DNA of 64,000 nucleotides from JANYHH01 sp965249745 (GTDB lineage: Bacteria; Deinococcota; Deinococci; Deinococcales; JAAFIG01): the NCBI GenBank assembly GCA_965249745.1, contig OZ252252.1, positions 2,170,001-2,234,000 on the forward strand, read 5' to 3'. Under the pieces are notes generated by a model. The model was given only the letters and a program-made list of their open reading frames with translations. It was not told the origin of the DNA and searched no databases. The translations under genes were made by a program, and so were the position numbers. Positions 52,494 through 61,710 of the stretch are shown here, piece by piece. Position 1 is the first letter of the stretch. The number at the start of each line of letters is the position of its first letter.

Positions 52494-54077
52494 TCACCGA
52501 ATCGTGGGCGTATCAGTACGGGTTTCCCGTCCACGGCTTCCAGACCCGATGCCCCAGAACCCGAGGGCGGTGACGACCAACAGAATGCTCGCCAGAGCGC
52601 TCGCTTCCCCGAGTTGCCCAGGGCGTCCCAGACGCTCAAAAATCATCGTCGTGAGCGTTGCCCACTCTGGGCGTTGCAGCACCAGCGTCGCCCCGAACTC
52701 ACCGACCACCACGGCAAAGGCGAAACTCACCCCGACCCGCAGGCTCGAGACGATCAGCGGCAGCACGATGAACCGCATCAACGCCGCCGGGCCCGCACCG
52801 TCCACCCGCGCCGCCTCGAGCACCGCCGGTTCCAACGCTCGTAAGCCCGTTAGCGTTGAGCGGGTCACGAACGGATAGGCGCTCATGGCGTAGGCGGCCA
52901 CGAGCAGCCACAGGCTGGCCGCCCAAGCGCCGTAGACGGCAATGTACGCCACCCCGAGCAGCGTAGCGCTGACCATCAGCGGCAGCAGCGACACGGCATC
53001 CAGAATCTTGGATCGGGTGCGCCAGACCGCGACCGCCTGCGCCACCCCGAGCGGTACAGAGAGCAGCAGCGCCAACAGCACAAAGCGTCCGTTGTTCCAC
53101 AGGGCGCTCCAGAGGTCGCTCGAGAAGACGTTGTTTGACGGACTGAAAATCGTTTGATAGTGCGCGAGCGTCAACCCGTTCGCCCCCGACACGGAGCGCC
53201 ACAAGACCGCGCCCAGTGGCGCGAGCGTCAACGACACTGCGAAGATCATGTGCGCCGAGAGCCAGCCTCTCGCCCAACCTCGAGGCGTGACCCGACCCGG
53301 ACTGAACTCCTGGGTCAGACTCAACTGGGCTTGGAAACCCGTGTAGAGGACTGTGAATAGCAGCGTGACCGTCAGTTGCAGCAGTGCCAGCGCGCCCGCC
53401 GTGCTCAGCTCCAAGCGTTGCACACTGCCGTAAATCTCCACCTCCAACGTGGCGTAGCGACTCCCGCCCAGCAGCAGTGGCACGCCGAAACTAGCGAAGC
53501 AGTATAAAAAGACCAGTGCCGCGCTGGAGAGTATTGCGGGCAAGGCGAACGGAAGCGTCACGAAGCGAAAGACCTCCCAGGAATTCGCCCCCTCGAGCCT
53601 GGCCACGGCTTCCAGGTCGCGGTTCATCGTTTCCAGACTGCCGGTCACACCGCGCACGACCAGACCGTAGTTGTAAAAGAGATTTGCCAGCAGCACCAGC
53701 CACGGCGTATCCGACAGATTTATCAGCGCCCCTCGAGCGCCGAACAGGGCCAGAAACCCCATGCCCGCCACGATCACGGGAACCACGAACGGCAAGCCCA
53801 GCAGCGCTTCCAGCAGGCGGCGACCGGGAAATTCATACCGTGAAAACAGGATCGCGGCGGGCAGACCGAGGATCAGGGTCAGCCCGACCGAAACGATGGC
53901 CTGTAGGAGAGTCCAACCCAAACGCCCCAAAAAATACGAGTCCCGCCAGACCGCCCAGAGGGCCGCGCCCGTCACGCCCTGCGCCAGTAGCGCCACGACC
54001 GGAACGACCAGCATCGCCGTCAAAAACACGAGCAACGGAACCGCCAACCCCCAACGCCAACCTCGAGTTGCGCTCAT
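52494..54077 (-). CDS. thiP: Thiamine ABC transporter permease
   Basis: 527 residues with about twelve membrane segments, a double-length permease. Two EAA loops are visible: EAVARLEGANSWEVFRFVTL (first half) and LEAARVDGAGPAALMRFIVL (second half), the sites that contact the ATPase. This fused layout is the ThiP type. It follows thiB and the TPP riboswitch. No ATPase gene (thiQ) is present on either side, so the energising subunit must be elsewhere. Confidence 0.9.
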   Translation of the reverse strand: MSATRGWRWGLAVPLLVFLTAMLVVPVVALLAQGVTGAALWAVWRDSYFLGRLGWTLLQAIVSVGLTLILGLPAAILFSRYEFPGRRLLEALLGLPFVVPVIVAGMGFLALFGARGALINLSDTPWLVLLANLFYNYGLVVRGVTGSLETMNRDLEAVARLEGANSWEVFRFVTLPFALPAILSSAALVFLYCFASFGVPLLLGGSRYATLEVEIYGSVQRLELSTAGALALLQLTVTLLFTVLYTGFQAQLSLTQEFSPGRVTPRGWARGWLSAHMIFAVSLTLAPLGAVLWRSVSGANGLTLAHYQTIFSPSNNVFSSDLWSALWNNGRFVLLALLLSVPLGVAQAVAVWRTRSKILDAVSLLPLMVSATLLGVAYIAVYGAWAASLWLLVAAYAMSAYPFVTRSTLTGLRALEPAVLEAARVDGAGPAALMRFIVLPLIVSSLRVGVSFAFAVVVGEFGATLVLQRPEWATLTTMIFERLGRPGQLGEASALASILLVVTALGFWGIGSGSRGRETRTDTPTIR

Positions 54078-54248
54078 CGGTTCATGCGTCCTGGCAATCT
54101 TGAATTAAGACCTTGAATCACAACGGTCCTGGATTACATAAGCTCGAGTGATAACGGTCATGCTCGTCTCGTGGGCGAATCTTCGAGATGGCAGTCTTGC
54201 GGCTCGAGACTGTTTCCAGACCAGCTCGGGGCTGCGAGGGTCCAAGGT

Positions 54249-55310
54249 TCAACGCAGACTCGAGGGGTCAGCGCCTTGCAGCACGACCTTCGTCCAGTTC
54301 GTGACCCAATCACTCGAGTTCTTGGCAATCGTGGCGGGTTGCATCACGGCGATCTGCGCCCCGCTGGGTTTCTCCGCGAAGCGGTACACGGCGCTCAATT
54401 TCACGCTGTTCAACACGGGATAGACCCACATCTGCGTTGGGATGTCGGACTGCACATCTTTTTGCAGCATGAACTCCACGAACTGCCGTGCCAGCTCGCG
54501 GTTCTTCGTGCCCTTCAAAACCGCCACCCCCTCCACTTGAAGGAAGCTCGAGCCAGGCAACAGCAGATTCGCGGTGGGCGCATCGTCCAGCTTGGTCTGA
54601 CTGTAGAAGACCTCGGCGGCCGGACTCGAGGCGTAACTGACCACGATTGGGCGGCTGCCGCCGTTCTGGGTGAACTCCGTGTAGTACGCGGCATCCCAGC
54701 CCGCCGCGACCTTCACGTCGTTGGCGCGGAGCTTACCCCAGAGGCCCAGCGCCCCCTGCACCCCGAGGGTCTTCACAGTCGCCAGGTAAAACGCCAAGCC
54801 TGGACTCGAGGTGGCCGGGTTCTCCACGACCAGCAAACCCTTGTACTCCGGTTTCGTCAGATCCTGCAAACTCTGCGGCAGGGGTTTGTTGTTGACGCTA
54901 AACCAGGTCTTGTCGTAATTGAGCGCCACATACCCGTAATCCACGGGTGTGATCCGCCACTCTGGGTCCAACAGGTACGCCTTGTCCACCCCAGCCGCCG
55001 CCTTCGGGCGGTACGGCTCGAGCAAATCCGCACTCAGGGCGCGACCCAACAGGGCGTTGTCAATCCCGTACACGACATCGGCGATTGGATTCTTCCTGGA
55101 CAGAATCAGCTTGTTGACCATCGCGCCCGCGTCGCCACCCTTGACGAATCTGATCGTGGTTCCGGTGCGCCGCTCGAAGCCCTGCACGAGCGCTTTATCC
55201 AAGTTAAACGAATCGTGCGTGATGACCGTCAACGAGCGGCGACCTGCATCTCCGAACCCTGCCAGCAATGCACCGACACCCAGTACCGCTACCCACCAGA
55301 CCTTCGACAT
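54249..55310 (-). CDS. thiB: Thiamine-binding periplasmic protein
   Basis: 353 residues from ATG 55310 (GGAAGGGAGAG upstream). Signal peptide (WWVAVLGVGALLAGFGDA). The binding-protein signatures of ThiB/TbpA follow: VITHDSFNLDKALVQGFERR, GGDAGAMVNKLILSRKNP and IADVVYGIDNALLGRAL; TPVDYGYVALNYDKTWF comes later. It delivers thiamine or its phosphates to ThiP. The TPP riboswitch 150 bp upstream supports the call. Confidence 0.92.
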   Translation of the reverse strand: MSKVWWVAVLGVGALLAGFGDAGRRSLTVITHDSFNLDKALVQGFERRTGTTIRFVKGGDAGAMVNKLILSRKNPIADVVYGIDNALLGRALSADLLEPYRPKAAAGVDKAYLLDPEWRITPVDYGYVALNYDKTWFSVNNKPLPQSLQDLTKPEYKGLLVVENPATSSPGLAFYLATVKTLGVQGALGLWGKLRANDVKVAAGWDAAYYTEFTQNGGSRPIVVSYASSPAAEVFYSQTKLDDAPTANLLLPGSSFLQVEGVAVLKGTKNRELARQFVEFMLQKDVQSDIPTQMWVYPVLNSVKLSAVYRFAEKPSGAQIAVMQPATIAKNSSDWVTNWTKVVLQGADPSSLR

Positions 55311-55469
55311 AAACTCTCCCTTCCACTTTGGAAGAGAACCTGGATGACCCTCGAGTCCCCTCGAGTCGTGAGCTAAGTCGTGCAACACGAACAGGCTTTG
55401 GAGTCTCGAGGCGCGCTTCGCGCTCGAGGCACCCAGGATGACCGGTTGTAGCCACTTCGTCTCACTGCC

Positions 55470-55556
55470 AAGCTCCCTACGGCGGCATGACCCGCGTCAG
55501 GTTCGTGGGGTTTCGGCGCTCGCCGCTCTCAGCCCGTTGTGCAGGCTCCCCCGTTG
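55470..55556 (-). ncRNA. TPP riboswitch (thi box)
   Basis: On the minus strand: GGGGGAGCC, then GGGCTGAGAG, GAAACCCC, GAACCTGACGCGGGTCATGC and CGCCGTAGGGAGC. The conserved CTGAGA and ACCUGA-type blocks and the closing AGGGA are all present. It controls thiB-thiP. Between it and thiB a CTCGAG-rich hairpin (about 55415-55438) could be part of the expression platform. Confidence 0.93.
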
Positions 55557-55727
55557 ACCGCAGACACTCTAAACCGCTTTGTCCTCCATGAGAAGAGGCG
55601 AGCGGGATCACTCGAGATCGAATCGGTCGGGTCAGCTCTCGAACCGCTTCATATACGATAGTCTCGGCTTGCTTGATCCGATCAGCCCTTGACGCCCGCC
55701 AATCCACGTACGACGAGGAGTTTCAAG

Positions 55728-56600
55728 ATGAATACCTTGTTACCGCCTTCAATCGTAGACCTGCCCCTCTTCTTCTTGCCTCTCGAAAGCGCCCAGGTCG
55801 CCTACCGCAAGGTCGGTCACGGGGAACCACTGCTGCTCGTTCATGGCTACCCGCTCTCAGGCCTGACATTCCGATACCTCGTCCCGTTCCTGACAGACCA
55901 CTTCACCTGCTATATCCCTGACCTCCCTGGGCTTGGCGAGACGCGGTGGAACGAGCGAACGGACTTCAGTTCCACTGGACAAGCCCAGACGTTATTGGCC
56001 TTCGCCGACGCCTTGGGACTCTCTACTTACGCCATCCTCGCGCACAACACCGGAGGGACCATCGCACGCAAACTGGCGCTGATCGCTTCAAACAGACTGA
56101 CACAACTCGTCATGCTCGGCACCGAAATTCCGGGTCACCGTCCGCCCTGGATTCCGCTGTTCCAGAGAATCGCCAATCCCAGCAACACATTGCTCGTTCA
56201 AACGCTTCTGCGCTCGCGGGCTTTCCGCCGCTCGAGCGCTGGGTTCGGCGGCTGCTTCACCGATCTCTCAAGGATTGACGGCGAGTTTTACGACCTGTTC
56301 GTCGCACCACTGATCGCCTCAAAGATTCGGACAAGTGGCCAGATCCACTACTTGAAAGGCATTGATTGGAACCTGGTTGATGCCTTTAAAACTGAACACG
56401 CGAAGATCACCGTGCCGACGCTCCTGATCTGGGGCGAGGATGACCCCGTATTCCCCGTCCGGGAGGCGAGTCGCATGGTGGAACAACTTCCCAATTGCAA
56501 GGGCTTCGAGACCGTTCCAAAGGCGAAGTTGTTTGTCCATGAGGAAAACCCCGAAGCGGTGGCACGCATCGCGTTGGCATTCTTTCACGCGCAGCGTTAG
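55728..56600 (+). CDS. Alpha/beta hydrolase with Asn in the nucleophile position
   Basis: 290 residues; ATG behind GAGGAG. The fold is standard: LLLVHGYPLSG (oxyanion HG), DLPGLGETRW, nucleophile elbow ILAHNTGGTIARKLAL, catalytic acid in LLIWGEDDPVFP and base in LFVHEENPE. In dehalogenases and epoxide hydrolases the elbow is HDxGG, in esterases GxSxG; here it is HNTGG, with Asn where Asp or Ser should be. Either a single-base change has inactivated it or it does non-hydrolytic chemistry. No signal peptide. Confidence 0.82.
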   Translation: MNTLLPPSIVDLPLFFLPLESAQVAYRKVGHGEPLLLVHGYPLSGLTFRYLVPFLTDHFTCYIPDLPGLGETRWNERTDFSSTGQAQTLLAFADALGLSTYAILAHNTGGTIARKLALIASNRLTQLVMLGTEIPGHRPPWIPLFQRIANPSNTLLVQTLLRSRAFRRSSAGFGGCFTDLSRIDGEFYDLFVAPLIASKIRTSGQIHYLKGIDWNLVDAFKTEHAKITVPTLLIWGEDDPVFPVREASRMVEQLPNCKGFETVPKAKLFVHEENPEAVARIALAFFHAQR

Positions 56601-56797
56601 GAGTGCTGGACACGGCTTCGAGCACGATCGCCCCGGCTCGAGTTTGATGATCTGCATGTGATCTCGAGCCTGATTTTCGAGACCGTGTAAAACCGTGACA
56701 TCCCACTATCTCCAGGTGGGGTGACAACGGTAAACTAAGAGCTGCCAACCGGCACAATTCAATGTTGAAAGACAAGCCTGACGCAAAGGGGACAGAG

Positions 56798-58063
56798 ATG
56801 AATTTGAGAAAAGCTTTTGGAATCACCGCCACCGTACTCGTCGCGGGCGTGGCCGCGCTGTCCGTGTCGCAGGTCAGCGCCCAGCAGAAAACCCAGTTGG
56901 AATTCGTGACTACCAGCCTGCAACCCTTCGAGGATTACTTCAAGCCACTGGTGGAGCGTTACAACGCCGCTAACCCCAGCCAGAACCTGAAATGGACCGA
57001 TTTGCCGCAGGCGGCCATTCAGCAAAAGGTGCTGACCGGCATTGCGGCGGGCAACTCACCGGACGCGGTGCAGATGAACAACTCGCAAATTCTGGAATTA
57101 GCCCAGCAGGGCGCGTTGCAACCGCTGAATACCCTATTGGACAAGAAAGTCTTCGACACCTATCAAAAGTCGGCGCTGGCCGCCTTCACCTTCGAGGGCA
57201 AGGTGTACGGATTACCCGATTACGCCTCGCCACGCATCGTGTTGTTCAACACCGACATCCTGAAAAAAGCGGGACTCAACCCGTCCAACCTGCCGCGCAC
57301 CCAGGGCGGGATTATTGACTGGGCCAAGCAGATCCGCGAGAAAACCGGAGCCTTCGGTTTCTCGCCACTGATAGACAGCGCCAACATCTTGAAGGTCTTC
57401 CAAGAGGAAGGCTTGCCGATTCTCAGCCCCGACCGCAAGAAAGCCGTCTTCAACAGCCCGGCCCATATCGCGCTGCTGCAACGCTACGTGACGTTACGCA
57501 AAGCCGATGTCTTCCCCGAGGACACCATGAAGGGCATCGGCGCGGCTTTCAACCTCTACACCGCCGGGAAACTCGGCATTTGCGTCGTCGGCATCACCTT
57601 CGTACCGCGCTTGGAGAAAGACGCCAACGCCATTTACAAGATCTCCGTCGTCGCGCCCAGCCCGATCGCCGCCGGGCAAGTCGTGCAAGCCAGCACCTTC
57701 GCCTACGCCGTCCCGACCGGAACCAAGGACCCGAAAGCCAGCGCTGGGCTAGCTGCGTGGCTGACTAACGACACCAACCAACTCGCCTTCGCCAAGCGCG
57801 TCGGAACCGTGTTCCCGACCACCATCAAATCCGCTCGAGACCCGTACTTCAGCAGCGGCAAGGACAGCAGCAACCTGACCGAACTCGGGCGTTACGTGGG
57901 CAGCCTCAGTATGCGCAACGCCAAGGAACTGAACCCAATCGTTCCGAACGCCAGCACGCTCAATAAGGCTGTCAAGGACAACATTGAAGCGGCGATCTTC
58001 GGACAGAAATCCGCGAAGCAAGCGCTGGACGACATCGTGGCGGTTTGGAACGCGAATCTGTAA
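56798..58063 (+). CDS. Extracellular solute-binding protein of a sugar ABC transporter
   Basis: 421 residues from ATG 56798 (AGGGGACAGAG upstream). Signal peptide (KAFGITATVLVAGVAALSVS to VSA). Family 1 binding-protein features: YFKPLVERYNAANPSQNLKW, AAGNSPDAVQMNNSQILELA, GKVYGLPDYASPRIVLFNTD and a Gly-rich loop GAAFNLYTAGKLGIC. Likely for a carbohydrate. No permease or ATPase gene adjoins it, and a strong terminator follows, so it is a single-gene unit. Only one CTCGAG. Confidence 0.88.
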   Translation: MNLRKAFGITATVLVAGVAALSVSQVSAQQKTQLEFVTTSLQPFEDYFKPLVERYNAANPSQNLKWTDLPQAAIQQKVLTGIAAGNSPDAVQMNNSQILELAQQGALQPLNTLLDKKVFDTYQKSALAAFTFEGKVYGLPDYASPRIVLFNTDILKKAGLNPSNLPRTQGGIIDWAKQIREKTGAFGFSPLIDSANILKVFQEEGLPILSPDRKKAVFNSPAHIALLQRYVTLRKADVFPEDTMKGIGAAFNLYTAGKLGICVVGITFVPRLEKDANAIYKISVVAPSPIAAGQVVQASTFAYAVPTGTKDPKASAGLAAWLTNDTNQLAFAKRVGTVFPTTIKSARDPYFSSGKDSSNLTELGRYVGSLSMRNAKELNPIVPNASTLNKAVKDNIEAAIFGQKSAKQALDDIVAVWNANL

Positions 58064-58076
58064 AACTGGTACACGG

Positions 58077-58110
58077 AAAAGTGGAGGGCGAATTCGCCCT
58101 CCACTTTTTT
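58077..58110 (+). terminator. Rho-independent terminator of the binding-protein gene
   Basis: AAAAGTGGAGGGCG AATT CGCCCTCCACTTTT: a perfect 14-bp stem counting the A/T pairs, followed by further T residues. It starts 13 bp after the stop. Confidence 0.95.
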
Positions 58111-58516
58111 CAGCTCAAAACGCTAAGTTTTGTCATGCCAACGAAATATCTCGAGCCTGCACGCCCTTTCGCCTCTCCCAGTATTGATGGCGTGCCTTCG
58201 GCGATATTCATTGCGTGCCCTCAGCAATAATTAATGGCGTGCCTTCGACATGACGGGAGAGGGGGCGAGTGCAACGAGCTGCCCTCGACCCTCTCGAGAA
58301 ACGTCTTCTGGGATGTCTCGAGCGACGGCGTTGGTGGCCGGGCGAACCGCCGTTCGCCCCTACGAGTTGCGTGGGACGTGATCGGCGTTCTGAACGGTGG
58401 CCGGGTTTGCCACGGCAAATCCCTACGGAAACTCGTGTGGCTCGAGGCGCAACGGGCGAGGTGCCAACAGTTCAAACCGGATGGTCCGAACGCAACAGCA
58501 ACTTCCGGGGCAATCC
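58111..58516. other. Intergenic region with short tandem repeats
   Basis: About 400 bp without a recognisable gene. It contains a three-copy degenerate repeat at 58181-58252 and several CTCGAG sites. The reading frames here look random. Confidence 0.5.
58181..58252. repeat. Three degenerate ~24-bp tandem repeats
   Basis: Core GCGTGCC(T/C)TC recurs at 58190, 58213 and 58237 (period 23-24), each preceded by ATTGATG-, TTCATT- or TTAATG-like bases and followed by an A+T-rich half. Too few and too variable for a CRISPR array. Confidence 0.5.
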
Positions 58517-58729
58517 TTAGCGTTGCGCGGGGAACGGCATGGGTTCCCAGGCGTGCGTTTCGCCGGTGACCAGATTCAGTGTGTGTAGTTCAGCCACCGG
58601 CTCGAGTCGCCCGTGAATCTGGCGCAGGGCTGAGATGACGCGGTGTTCCACGCCGCGCAGCTTGACGTGAACCCCGTCCTCGGCTTGCCAGACCTTTTGC
58701 GGCATGAAGTACATTTCCTCCTGGATCAT
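58517..58729 (-). CDS. Small hypothetical protein downstream of the TerC-family gene
   Basis: Up to 70 residues; ATG 58729 abuts the upstream stop, with ATG 58714 and 58705 as alternatives. AGGAGG lies between the first two and is best spaced for 58705. The sequence (VWQAEDGVHVKLRGVEHRVI) looks like a small beta-rich domain. No family is recognised. Coupled to the TerC-family gene by position. Confidence 0.55.
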   Translation of the reverse strand: MIQEEMYFMPQKVWQAEDGVHVKLRGVEHRVISALRQIHGRLEPVAELHTLNLVTGETHAWEPMPFPAQR

Positions 58730-59437
58730 TCAAGTGCCCTTCGCTTCCTCGAGCGCTTCTTGGCGTTCCGTGAGTCGCTTGCTGCGTAACCCGAGTGTGA
58801 TAACCCCGATCACGCAGGCGACTCGAGCCGTCCAGAGCGCGGTTTGCGTTTCCAGAAACGGTAGCCATTGCAGGACCAGTTTGTCCTCGACCATCAGGTC
58901 GGCGGCCACCCAGGCGATCAGTCCCGCCCCGAGCCAAACCAGCCACGGGAAGCGTTTGAACAGACCGCTGACGGCGTTGGCTCCGATCATCAGCAGGGGA
59001 ATCGAGAGCGCCAGTCCCACGACCAGCAGCACGATATTGCCATCTGCCACCCCGGCCACGGCCAGCGCGTTGTCGAGGCTCATGACCGCGTCCGCGATCA
59101 CGATCGTGCGAATCGCGTCGGTGAACCCGCCGGGTACCTCGTGAGGTTCGTCGGTGCTTTCCTCGGTTTGGGCCATCAGTTTCCAGCCGATCCACAGCAG
59201 CGTCACACCACCGATGAAGCGCAGCAGCGGAATGCTTAAAAGAACCGTGCCAATCACGGTGAAGATGACACGGAGGACGATTGCGCCCGCCGTACCGACC
59301 AGAATCGCCCGGCGACGCATCAGCGGTGGCAGATTGGCGACGGCCAAGCCAATCACCACGGCGTTGTCGCCCGATAACACGATGTCAGAGACGACAATCT
59401 GCACCAGCCCCGCCGCTGACAAGCCCTCAACCGCCAT
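58730..59437 (-). CDS. TerC/YjbE-family integral membrane protein
   Basis: 235 residues with about seven membrane segments. The two TerC acidic motifs are present: IVVSDIVLSGDNAVVIGLAV (about 14-33) and IVIADAVMSLDNALAVAGVA (about 112-131). A cytoplasmic acidic linker (QTEESTDEPHE) separates the halves. Members export Mn2+ or protect against tellurite and metal stress. No yybP-ykoY riboswitch could be found upstream. The start ATG lacks a clear ribosome site. Confidence 0.88.
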   Translation of the reverse strand: MAVEGLSAAGLVQIVVSDIVLSGDNAVVIGLAVANLPPLMRRRAILVGTAGAIVLRVIFTVIGTVLLSIPLLRFIGGVTLLWIGWKLMAQTEESTDEPHEVPGGFTDAIRTIVIADAVMSLDNALAVAGVADGNIVLLVVGLALSIPLLMIGANAVSGLFKRFPWLVWLGAGLIAWVAADLMVEDKLVLQWLPFLETQTALWTARVACVIGVITLGLRSKRLTERQEALEEAKGT

Positions 59438-59752
59438 ATGGCTGGTATTCTAGCGGCTCGGGTTCGGGTGTTGCAGGCCCGAGTCTCATTTGGGGACTAA
59501 GTATCTGCGCGTCAAAACGTAGACCTCTGCATTGACCTCGAGTCAAATTGACACTGTTGTCACGACTATATTCATGCAGTCTAAGATTTTGACATGCGTC
59601 CACCTCAAACCGGATGTCCTTAGCTTTACATTCGGGGGTCGGCTTTGATGGAACCGAGTGAGAACTTTAGTGACAGCAACCTCGAGCCGAGACTGCGCGA
59701 CGAGTTGTCGCGGTGGGCCTTGGAGAACCCGGCCCGCTCGAGGGGACCCGAT
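59438..59752. other. Intergenic region with nested palindromes
   Basis: About 315 bp between the TerC-family start and the HD-protein stop. It holds TTGAC-N5-GTCAA around a CTCGAG (59532-59546) and TGACA-N4-TGTCA (59549-59562), then TATATT. It could be a regulated promoter for the TerC-family gene or for a plus-strand transcript; no gene is evident. Confidence 0.4.
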
Positions 59753-60772
59753 TCACTCGACGTTGGTGAACTCTTTGCCCTGGAGCTTGACCTTCTTGAC
59801 GACCCGCTCGTCGCTGTCGCGCCGCTCGTCGGTGTACGCCAGCAGGTCCACGTACTTAGCGAGCGGCGTGTTGATGACCTTCTTCGCCAGCGTGTCCTCG
59901 ACCTGAAAAAGACCAGCGCTGTTAATCATCATGACGCGAATCTCCACCGGTTTGTCCGCGCCGCGCGCGATCGTGACCTGTTCGACCGCCAGTGCCGAGA
60001 TGCTGTGAATGTCCACGCTCCCGAGCGCGTAGGCTTTGCGCCCGCGTCCCTTGGTAATATCGGTCCCATCGGCGACCGCCGTGATACCCGCCTCGAGGGT
60101 CAGCGGCAACGGGTTCAGGTCGTGACAGTCAATGCTGTGCAGGATGAAGGCGCGGAGCTTGGTGCGTTTCGAGATATCCTCGTAAACCGCGCCCAACACG
60201 CGTTCCAAGATTGGAATGGCCAGCGCTACGCCGTGCGCCTCGTGTCCGTGGCGGTGAACCTGATTGCCGATATCGTGCAGCATTGTCCCTAACAGAACGA
60301 CGGTGTACATGTCGTCTACATCGCCGGTGCCGCTCTCCACGACATCGCCGCGCACACCCGCCTCCAATAGCAACTCTAAAATGGCCAGACTGGCCGCGCC
60401 CGTGACCCAGGCGTGGACGCGCCCGTGATCGTTGTACCCTAGCTTGCGCACGGTGATGAAGTTGGCCATGTCCCAGTTGGCCAGGGCTTCCATGTCGTGA
60501 CTCAATAAATCGTAAGCCTTCAGGGCTTTCGGGAATTTTTCCAAGTCGCCGCGAATCGCCCGGTCCGCCTCCTGAATCAGCTTGGCTCGTGGGGCGTTCG
60601 TCCCCGAGAGACCGCTCCCCGGCGTGGTGTACGCCGCTACCGGCATCGGTGGTGCGGCGCGACCATCAACCCCATCGCGCTCCAAGTGAACCACTCCGGC
60701 TCGAGTCAGATCGGACGAGTGTCCGGCGGTGACATCAATCGTCAGTCGCGCATTCTTTTTCATTTCAGGCAT
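59753..60772 (-). CDS. HD-domain phosphohydrolase
   Basis: 339 residues; ATG behind CTGGAGGC. The HD motif is LLGTMLHDIGNQVHRHGHEA (about 160-179), with an earlier histidine in HGRVHAWVTGA and a later one in IDCHDLNPLPL. This is a one-domain metal-dependent hydrolase. A low-complexity N-terminal ~60 residues (GRAAPPMPVAAYTTPG) precede it. The substrate (nucleotide, cyclic dinucleotide or other) cannot be judged. Upstream of it on the same strand is the enoyl-CoA hydratase gene. Confidence 0.8.
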   Translation of the reverse strand: MPEMKKNARLTIDVTAGHSSDLTRAGVVHLERDGVDGRAAPPMPVAAYTTPGSGLSGTNAPRAKLIQEADRAIRGDLEKFPKALKAYDLLSHDMEALANWDMANFITVRKLGYNDHGRVHAWVTGAASLAILELLLEAGVRGDVVESGTGDVDDMYTVVLLGTMLHDIGNQVHRHGHEAHGVALAIPILERVLGAVYEDISKRTKLRAFILHSIDCHDLNPLPLTLEAGITAVADGTDITKGRGRKAYALGSVDIHSISALAVEQVTIARGADKPVEIRVMMINSAGLFQVEDTLAKKVINTPLAKYVDLLAYTDERRDSDERVVKKVKLQGKEFTNVE

Positions 60773-60813
60773 AGTGCCTCCAGGGTGATTCAGGGGTGAC
60801 GCGACGCTTCACG

Positions 60814-61599
<786 letters not shown>

Positions 61600-61710
61600 G
61601 AGCCGGAGTCTAGCAGGGGTGGTCATAGAAAGCGCCCAGCGTTGTTCTGTCTCAAAGGGTTTGAACCGGGCGGCGCTCGCGGCGAGGTTGGATCTGGGGC
61701 GACCTGCGAT

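Noticed and set aside
55415..55438. Intrinsic terminator in the thiB leader
   Set aside because: The CTCGAG-containing hairpin has a bulge and no T-run; it is noted only as a possible expression-platform part.
58181..58252. CRISPR array
   Set aside because: Only three variable units, no spacers of constant length and no cas genes.
59438..59640. yybP-ykoY manganese riboswitch ahead of the TerC-family gene
   Set aside because: The conserved GGGGAGUAG and matching partner segments are not present.
59645..60292. Plus-strand frame of 215 codons starting near a promoter-like patch
   Set aside because: It overlaps the HD-domain gene for 540 bp on the opposite strand, and its sequence beyond codon 40 reads as a shadow of that gene.
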